Made by a program: the position numbers and the translations under genes. From Vreelandella olivaria (GTDB taxonomy: Bacteria > Pseudomonadota > Gammaproteobacteria > Pseudomonadales > Halomonadaceae), in contig AP019416.1 in assembly GCA_004295565.1 (NCBI GenBank), positions 4,092,001-4,156,000 of the forward strand: a DNA stretch of 64,000 nt, read 5' to 3'. The first letter of the stretch is position 1. Each line of letters starts with the position of its first letter. The notes beneath the pieces are model-generated. The model did no database searches. It saw nothing but the letters and a program-made list of their open reading frames with translations, and was not told the origin of the DNA. This document shows, piece by piece, positions 54,286 to 61,100 of this stretch.

Positions 54286-55011
54286 GTGGCTCAACCGCTC
54301 TCTTCGCAGGCAGAATCCCGCGCATCAATATGCAAGGCATGGAGCGTTCACGTATTTACTGCCAGCGGAGTGCTGCTCGGCACGATGGCGCTACTCGCAC
54401 TGGTCGATGACAATCCCGTTGCTTGCCTGCTCTGGCTAGGTGCCGCCATGATGATAGATGGTATCGATGGCACGCTAGCACGCAAGTATGAAGTGAAAGC
54501 CATACTGCCCCATTTCGATGGCTCAACGCTTGATATGGTCATTGATTACCTGACCTGGGCCTTTATTCCTGCCCTGTTCATCTACTACTTCATTGAACTG
54601 CCGCCCTATTTAGGGCTGCTATCCGTGTTTATCATTCTGCTGTCATCGATGTTCTGTTTCTGCAATGTCGATATGAAAAGCCAGGATAATTACTTTGTTG
54701 GCTTTCCCGCCGCCTGGAACATCGCCGCGGCCTATTTCTATATTCTCGACTTCCCGCCTTTCATCACCTTTGCCGCTATCGTCTTTCTGGCCATCCTTAC
54801 CGTCACTAAGATGAAGTTTCTCCACCCCTTTCGTGTGCGCCAGTTCATGCCGTTCAATATTGCCATCACACTGGTGTGGTGTGCATGTACAACGTCGTTG
54901 GTACTCTCAAGCCCCGAGCACGCCACCTGGGCTTTATGGGGATGGGGCATTGCGTCTGTTTACTTTGCCGGTATGTGCCTATGGCGTACGGCGCAAGAGT
55001 GCTTTTATTGA
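54286..55011 (+). CDS. pcs: Phosphatidylcholine synthase
   Basis: 241 residues with about eight membrane segments. GTG start with GGGG six bases upstream. The CDP-alcohol phosphotransferase motif DG-x2-AR-x8-G-x3-D-x3-D appears as DGTLARKYEVKAILPHFDG followed by STLDMVIDYLTW. The DMVIDYLTWAFIPALFIY and WNIAAAYFYILDFPP regions are typical of Pcs, which condenses choline with CDP-diacylglycerol. It suggests phosphatidylcholine in the membrane. The 171 bases before it hold no convincing gene. Confidence 0.9.
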   Translation: MAQPLSSQAESRASICKAWSVHVFTASGVLLGTMALLALVDDNPVACLLWLGAAMMIDGIDGTLARKYEVKAILPHFDGSTLDMVIDYLTWAFIPALFIYYFIELPPYLGLLSVFIILLSSMFCFCNVDMKSQDNYFVGFPAAWNIAAAYFYILDFPPFITFAAIVFLAILTVTKMKFLHPFRVRQFMPFNIAITLVWCACTTSLVLSSPEHATWALWGWGIASVYFAGMCLWRTAQECFY

Positions 55012-55044
55012 ACTTGCTGCCTAACTGCACAAGGAGCATGGAAG

Positions 55045-55737
55045 ATGTCACTGACCCCGCGGCAACAGGAGAAGTTCAGAGCGCTGGCGGCAGAGATCGA
55101 AGGAATCGATATCGAGGTCTACAAACGCTTTGAGCGCGATCCTCTGGAGCCGATCATCGGTCTTGGCAAGCCGAACCTGCGCATTGGCTTTTTTCGGGCG
55201 CGACCCAGGGCGCGATGAGGTACGCCATGGCGAGCCCTTTATCGGCGCTGGCGGGCAACTGGTTCGAAAGGCGCTCTACGCACACCTGTATGACGAGGAG
55301 ATGCCGGACTTCGAGGCCTCTCGTGCCGTAGGAGAACACTTTTTCTGGATCAACACCGTCCCCTACAAGCCCGTCGGCAATAAGGCGTGGTCAATGAAGG
55401 TCAAGCGCCACTTTCACGGCCTGATGAACGAGGTTCTGATCTCGCGCTGGAGGGGCGGACACTGATCACGCTGGGACGCGAGGCTTTCCTGTGGTTTGGC
55501 ATTGGTCGTTCAAAGGAGGAGCGTGCGCGCCTGGAGAGCTTCTGGAAGAGTGAGAATCGCTTTGAGAGCAGTATCGAAGTGACGCTGGAGGATGATCGGG
55601 GTGAAGAACAGGCCTTTACACTCTACCCACTGCCTCACCCCTCTCCCCTCAATCAGACTTGGTATACCCGATTCCCAGGCCTCTTGAAGCAGCGTCTGGA
55701 GCAGCTGGATGTGCGTCCCGGCAATCTCACACTGTAA
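55045..55737 (+). CDS. Uracil-DNA glycosylase superfamily protein, two frameshifts
   Basis: About 230 residues. ATG at 55045 (MSLTPRQQEKFRALAAEIEG). After removing one T from the T6 run near 55195 the motif LRIGFFGRDPGRDEVRHGEPFIGAGGQL appears, the family 4-like active-site loop; WINTVPYKPVGNKAWS and, after a shift near 55460, TLITLGREAFLWFGI and PLPHPSPLNQTWY complete the fold. No four-Cys Fe-S set is evident. It probably removes uracil or acts as a related DNA-repair enzyme. Confidence 0.8.
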
Positions 55738-55782
55738 AGACGCGCCCATCTCTTTAAGGTGACCGCCGAGGTTGGAAGCTAA

Positions 55783-56742
55783 TCATGCAAGTGTGAAGTT
55801 CAGAAGCACCTTCTGGCCGCTTGGGCAAAGTGCCCTCTCGACCGCTTGCCGCCAATCTTGGCCTGAAAACACTTGATAATCAGGCATCGCTGACTGGCCT
55901 AAAAGTCTCCAAATAACCGAGAATTTGTGCTGCCACGTTCGTGCAGACATGCTGGCCAAACTATCGCGTAGGTGAAACCTTCTGTAGTGAGCGCCAGGCT
56001 TGGAATCCAACTGAATAGCCTGCCCCGTCAATAACCCGTAGGCGATAAACACCGCTCCCGGCGCCATAAGTTGCAATATATTTGCCGCAACTGGCCCCCT
56101 AAAGTATCGAACACTACGTCAGACTTACGGGCCACACGCGAGACCAGGGATATATCCTGAATCGATACCGGTTTGATCCCGAGCTTTTCCAGGCGGGCAA
56201 CTCTACTCGGAGCGGTATATGCCAACGACTTCCTTGGCGCCGTGCTGATAGGCCCATACCCCAAGGTATTCAGCGCAGTTCGAACCGGCTCCAGTCAGAA
56301 GCACACGCCTCCCTCTACTGGCCACGTCTCAAGCATGGTCAGGGCAGCCAAGGGGTTAATGTAGGCGCGCGGCAACGTGGTCAGAAATGGTATCGGGCAC
56401 GGGCACTGCGAGAGCTGGGTCACAATCTAAAATAGTCTGCCAAGTGCCATCGCCTCGCAATGGCAGCACTCGCTTCCCGACCAAGTAGGAGTACTCTCGC
56501 GGAGCATCCATAACACGACCAACCCCTTCGTAACCGGCGACAGCGGGCAGCTTGATACGATGCGAATAGGCACCGGCGATGGGGATCAAATCAGAGGGAT
56601 TAACCGGGGCACACAACATCCGAACCCTGAGCTTGCCTTCACTGAGGCCTGGAACGTCTGATGCTTCCATTTTCAATGTGTCCAGCGGTGCTCCAAACGC
56701 GCGGTAGGTGAGAGCATAACGGCGCATGGGTACCTCGAACAT
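55783..56742 (-). CDS. MDR-family zinc-independent oxidoreductase (ETR/quinone reductase-like), at least four frameshifts
   Basis: About 320 residues if rejoined. N-terminal part AFGAPLDTLKMEASDVPGLSEGKLRVRMLCAPVNPSDL and LPAVAGYEGVGRVMD; then AYINPLAALTMLETWPVEGG, a nucleotide-binding stretch LLTGAGSNCAEYLGVWAYQHGAKEVVG, VARLEKLGIKPVS, DVVFDTLGG and a C-terminal AVFIAYGLLTGQAIQLD. This looks like a 2-enoyl thioester or quinone reductase. The density of shifts is above average, so real decay cannot be excluded. Confidence 0.65.
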
Positions 56743-56800
56743 GGGGGTGGAGTAGGAAACCGCTGACGTCGATGTTGCAGATCACAAAAACGGACTACAG

Positions 56801-56814
56801 TGTTACATGTAACA
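56801..56814. promoter_or_regulatory. Perfect 14 bp palindrome upstream of mazEF-like genes
   Basis: TGTTACATGTAACA, a complete palindrome, lies 21 bases before the antitoxin ATG. Toxin-antitoxin operons are usually repressed by their own complex at such sites. Confidence 0.7.
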
Positions 56815-56835
56815 TCATAGCAAAGAGCCTTCACC

Positions 56836-57063
56836 ATGACTGCCTCAAACATCAACGACCGTGTCCAGAAGCACCGAGCAACGCTTAGAGCGTCAGGGCT
56901 GCGCCCTATTCAAATTTGGGTGCCGGATACTCGTCGCCCCGGCTTTAGCGATGAGATTAAGCGACAGTGCGAAATAGTGGCAGCGGCGGACAATGCCGAT
57001 CACGATTTACAGGAGCTGATGGATACTGCCTTGTTAGATGTGGATGACGAGTGGGAATCATAG
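56836..57063 (+). CDS. MazE-type antitoxin (DUF3018)
   Basis: 75 residues: MTASNINDRVQKHRATLRASG, then LRPIQIWVPDTRRPGFSDEIKRQC and an acidic C-terminus (DTALLDVDDEWES). The LRPIQIWVPDTR block is the hallmark of the DUF3018 antitoxins that pair with MazF-like toxins. The basic N-terminus should bind DNA and the acidic tail the toxin. The stop is one base before the toxin GTG. Confidence 0.87.
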   Translation: MTASNINDRVQKHRATLRASGLRPIQIWVPDTRRPGFSDEIKRQCEIVAAADNADHDLQELMDTALLDVDDEWES

Positions 57064-57064
57064 G

Positions 57065-57397
57065 GTGGGAAGTATAAGACGCGGCGATTTGGTGACGGTT
57101 GCTCCTCCAGGGGAGTTTGGCAAACCACGCCCAGCACTGACCATACAATCCGATCAATTCATTTCCACCGCGACGGTCACGGTGCTGTTGCTTTCAAGCA
57201 CCCTGATTGATGCGCCACTGATCCGCATTGAGGTGGCGCCTACATTGGAAAATGGCTTACGCAAGCGTTCCCAAATCATGGTGGATAAACCCATGACGGT
57301 GAAACGTGACAAGCTAGGCGAGCCTTTCGGTCACCTCGACGACAGCACCATGGTGACGATTAACCGCTCGCTGGCCCTGTTCCTCGGCTTTGCTTAG
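57065..57397 (+). CDS. MazF/PemK-type endoribonuclease toxin
   Basis: 110 residues from the GTG at 57065 (then GSIRRGDLVTVAPPGEFGKP). The PemK fold is shown by RRGDLVTV, GKPRPALTIQSD, VLLLSSTLIDAPLIRIEV, LRKRSQIMVDKPMTV and the C-terminal TINRSLALFLGF. Such toxins cut mRNA when the antitoxin is degraded. In-frame starts at 57038 and 57044 overlap the antitoxin gene and are less likely. Intact. Confidence 0.9.
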   Translation: MGSIRRGDLVTVAPPGEFGKPRPALTIQSDQFISTATVTVLLLSSTLIDAPLIRIEVAPTLENGLRKRSQIMVDKPMTVKRDKLGEPFGHLDDSTMVTINRSLALFLGFA

Positions 57398-57429
57398 AAC
57401 ATCAATCCCCATTACACATACTCCCCAAC

Positions 57430-57920
57430 TCATAAAGGCAGCGCGTATCCCAATTTGACTGCGTCCATGGAAACCAGGGTCGTGAATGAGCGTACGTTGG
57501 GATGCTCCATCAGCGCCTCACGGGTGAAATCTTCATACTCCTGCAGCGTACGGGTCACCACCACCAGAACGAAGTCCAAATTCCCTGTCACGTAATAGCA
57601 CTGCTGCACATTGGGTGCTCCCGCATCCGCTGCTTAAACTCATCGACATGCTGGTTACGCTCATATTCGAGATCGACACCGACGATGCAAGTAGTCGGCA
57701 AGCCGAGTGCTTTGGCATCTAGCCGTGCCTCCTCCTGGACAATAACGCCCCGCGCCCTTAATCGCTTGAGCCGCCGCTGAACTGCCGCCGCCGACAAGCC
57801 AACCGCTTGCCCAATACTCTCCCCCGTCAAACGCGTATCGTGCTGGTAAATAGCCAAAATCCGCCGATCAAAATCATCCAATTGATCCGCAGGCCGCTCG
57901 CCCGCAGTTTGGTCACTCAT
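57430..57920 (-). CDS. Lrp/AsnC-family regulator, one frameshift
   Basis: About 163 residues from MSDQTAGERPADQLDDFDRR. Helix-turn-helix: TRLTGESIGQAVGLSAAAVQRRLKRLRARGVI. The ligand domain (RAM) is split by a shift near 57605 and continues QCYYVTGNLDFVLVVVTRTLQEYEDF, ending SMDAVKLGYALPL. It is divergent from the deformylase/PLP fusion gene with a 113 bp gap, so it probably controls it, perhaps in response to an amino acid. Confidence 0.87.
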
Positions 57921-58033
57921 TATGCAGTCTCCCCGCAATGGCCCACCAGGATATGCGGCCAGTAATAAAGTCTTGCCCGTTAAGCTAACGCAACTCAAGC
58001 AAAGAACTTAACCATACAGGCAGAGACAACTCC

Positions 58034-59523
58034 ATGAGCCAAATACGCACGATCCTGACCGAGGGCGATCCACGCTTAAGAGCCATCTCCCAACCAATAG
58101 AAGAAATTACGTCCGATATAGCGAAGGTGATATCCGAACTGCATGCCACGCTTGCCGAATTTCGGACACGTACCGGATTTGGCCGCGCCATCTCTGCCCC
58201 TCAGATAGGCGAACCCTTGCGCATCGTGGCGGTTCAATTGGGTGGCCGCCCGTTTACATTGATCAATCCAGTCATTGTCTGGCGAAGCGAAGAGACGCAG
58301 CCGGTATGGGATGACTGTATGAGCGTGCCCGACCATATTGCCAATGTTAAGCGCCACGCCAGCATCAGCCTGACGTACCAAAACGAAAGCGGCAAAACCT
58401 GCCACTGGAACCACCTATCTGCCTCACTGGCAGAACTGATCCAGCACGAGGTTGATCATCTTGATGGCGTGCTAATGGTGGATCGGGTAGAGCGTCCGGA
58501 GGATTTGCAGCCTATTGCTCACCACGCCGAACTGATTGCGCCCCAACGCAGCGAGCACCGCATCAAGCTGGAGCATATAGCCTCTGCCTCCCATCGTATC
58601 AGTCCCGCTTTCTTAGCAACCCCACAGTATCGTTCGCCCTCACTCGATACCGCGTTAGGCGTCGCCATGACAGTGAAGGTCGAAACGCTCAACCCCCTAC
58701 GCAACTTCAAAGGGCGCGGTGCCGACCATTTTGTCTCCCACCATATCCAGCAGGAGAAACCTGCCCCGTTGGTTTGCGCCAGCGCCGGAAACTGGGGGCT
58801 AGCGCTGTCGCATGCCTGCAAGCAGCACGGGCTGCCCCTCAGCGTCTTTGTCGCTGAAAATGCTAACCCACTCAAAATCGCCGGCATCCGCGCACTGGGC
58901 GCGATGGTCATCAGCGCAGGAGAGGACTTCGATCAGGCCAAACAGGCGGCGGCTCACTTTGCTCAACAGCACGGCGGCTTGTTTGTAGAGGATGGCCGAC
59001 AAGCCGCGATTACCGAGGGCGCAGGCACTATCGCGGTTGAAATGCTCGCTAACGGTGACACATTCGACACGCTGCTGGTGCCCCTTGGTAATGGCGCGCT
59101 TATAAACGGCGTAGGCCGCTGGTTCAAAGCTTCTTCCCCGCCACCCGCATGATCGGCATCTGTCCTCAAGGGGCGGATGCCACCTGGCAAAGCTGGAGGC
59201 GCGGTACGCTAGTCACTAATGATCGGGTGGATACCATGGCAGATGGTGGCGGTTCGCGCCCCATTATCGAGGCACTGGAGGATATGCGCGATCTAGTCGA
59301 TGATATTTGGCTGGTGGACGAAGCCAGTATTGAAGATGGCATGCGCCTGGGCCTGGAACATCTGGGGCTGCTACTGGAACCCGCAGGGGCACTCGGTTTA
59401 GCAGCCGCCTATGCTAGGCGTGATCAGTGGACTCAGGATGCTTCCATCGCGACTATTCTGACAGGCGCTAATCCTTCTCCAACACTTACCGACTCGTTAC
59501 TGGCAGCTTTCACGGCTAATTGA
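58034..59523 (+). CDS. Peptide deformylase-like domain fused to a threonine-dehydratase-like PLP enzyme, one frameshift
   Basis: About 496 residues. Residues 1-160 look like a peptide deformylase: motif 1 GFGRAISAPQIGEP, motif 2 DDCMSVPD (EGCLS in true enzymes), motif 3 QHEVDHLDG with HExDH. The Cys and both His metal ligands and the catalytic Glu are kept. From about 185 on there is a fold-type II PLP enzyme: SPAFLATPQYRSPSLDTALG, the Schiff-base lysine in NPLRNFKGRGA, SAGNWGLALSHACK, LVPLGNGALING. Both parts lie in one uninterrupted frame to 59150; a shift near 59130 joins FFPATRMIGICPQG. Threonine/serine dehydratase or a related lyase is likely. The Lrp gene is divergent. Confidence 0.85.
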
Positions 59524-59535
59524 AAGGAAGACCAC

Positions 59536-59730
59536 TTACCCTAAACCTACCTCGTGCGCCTGCGCCTCTTCCATCATCTCAGTTGCAAGATCCCCCACCG
59601 TGCGCACGGCGTTTTCGATCGCAGGCGTTAGCGTAAACGCGTAGTTCAGGCGCAGGCAGTCCACCGCCGCAGGTAGCTCCACCCAGAGCAGGCAGCGGCT
59701 TGGGGATAGCTGCTCCCTGCGCCTGCGGGA
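59536..59730 (-). pseudogene. Remnant of a MocR-type regulator C-terminus
   Basis: On the minus strand the frame reads REQLSPSRCLLWVELPAAVD directly followed by CLRLNYAFTLTPAIENAVRT, GDLATEMMEEAQAHEVGLG and a stop. The two parts match the ends of the aminotransferase domain of MocR regulators (LWVELP..VD and LRLNY..IE..V), but the roughly 35 residues normally between them are missing, and everything upstream is replaced by the CRISPR array. This is a decayed, truncated gene. Confidence 0.7.
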
Positions 59731-59977
59731 ACGGTGTGTCTTTGATCGTGTCCCCTGGATGCTCGGCGGTACATCCTCGCGCCTGCGGGGAACGGTGGAG
59801 AGTCACATGGAACGAACACTAGAAAATCGGTTCATCCCCGCGCCTGCGGGGAACGGGAACCTGGCAGTTACGCTCTCACACGATGAATCGGTTCATCCCC
59901 GCGCCTGCGGGGAACGGCTAGGGTTGCAGCCTACAGGTGAAATAATCTCGGTTCATCCCCGCGCCTGCGGGGAACGG

Positions 59978-60069
59978 GCGATGTGTTTATCGCGCTGCTG
60001 TTCTGCATCGGTTCATCCCCGCGCCTGCGGGGAACGGGCGATGTGTTTATCGCGCTGCTGTTCTGCAAT
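59978..60069 (-). repeat. Adjacent duplicated spacer
   Basis: The spacers at 59978-60008 (31 bases) and 60038-60069 (32 bases) are the same sequence, starting GCGATGTGTTTATCGCGCTG, except that one has a single A fewer near its end. They are neighbours, so a repeat-spacer unit was duplicated. Confidence 0.9.
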
Positions 60070-61068
60070 CGGTTCATCCCCGCGCCTGCGGGGAACGGTC
60101 AGTCGGTTCGGCTTTCGCCGGGGCTGCCTGCGGTTCATCCCCGCGCCTGCGGGGAACGGGCTGCACTCCAGTCGTCATACTATGAGACATTCGGTTCATC
60201 CCCGCGCCTGCGGGGAACGGGCCTTCACGCTCGGCATAAGCAATCAACGTTGTGGTTCATCCCCGCGCCTGCGGGGAACGGATTTACCATTCATTGGTGC
60301 CGTCGTCTGTAACCGGTTCATCCCCGCGCCTGCGGGGAACGGATTATCCAACAAAGTGATCCAGTGTATACTGACGGTTCATCCCCGCGCCTGCGGGGAA
60401 CGGGCTAGCTGGTAGATGCAGATGTAGGGCGTGGCCGGTTCATCCCCGCGCCTGCGGGGAACGGGGTCTGCCCACCACAGACGTTCCCCCACTGGCGGTT
60501 CATCCCCGCGCCTGCGGGGAACGGAAGAGCGCACCGTTCGTGCATTGACAGACCAGCGGTTCATCCCCGCGCCTGCGGGGAACGGTGCCGCGTCTACTGC
60601 GGCTAAATCGTTTTCTACGGTTCATCCCCGCGCCTGCGGGGAACGGGACTCATTGCCACTTGGCGCACGTTATTTACGCGGTTCATCCCGCGCCTGCGGG
60701 GAACGGGGTCTTCGTAAGCTGGTGGAGTGCTGTCGCGGTTCATCCCCGCGCCTGCGGGGAACGGGGCTCAATCGATTCTGTGCGGAGTACAACAGTCGGT
60801 TCATCCCCGCGCCTGCGGGGAACGGCTGGAGCGCCGATTCCGCACGCTCGACCACATCGGTTCATCCCCGCGCCTGCGGGGAACGGTTGGCTTGGCGCTT
60901 GGCTTCGCTCATGGTGGCGGTTCATCCCCGCGCCTGCGGGGAACGGCCATCAGCAGTGAAACGATAGCCGTGAACGATCGGTTCATCCCCGCGCCTGCGG
61001 GGAACGGTTTTACCGCCCATCATCATTAACTCAATCATCCGGTTCATCCCCGCGCCTGCGGGGAACGG

Positions 61069-61100
61069 GGCGAATAATATCCATTAAACCAACTCCTCTT
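61069..61100 (-). repeat. Spacer repeated at 63567-63598
   Basis: This 32-base spacer, beginning GGCGAATAATATCCATTAAA, is identical to the one at 63567-63598, 41 units away. Neighbouring spacers differ, so only a single unit is shared. Confidence 0.9.
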
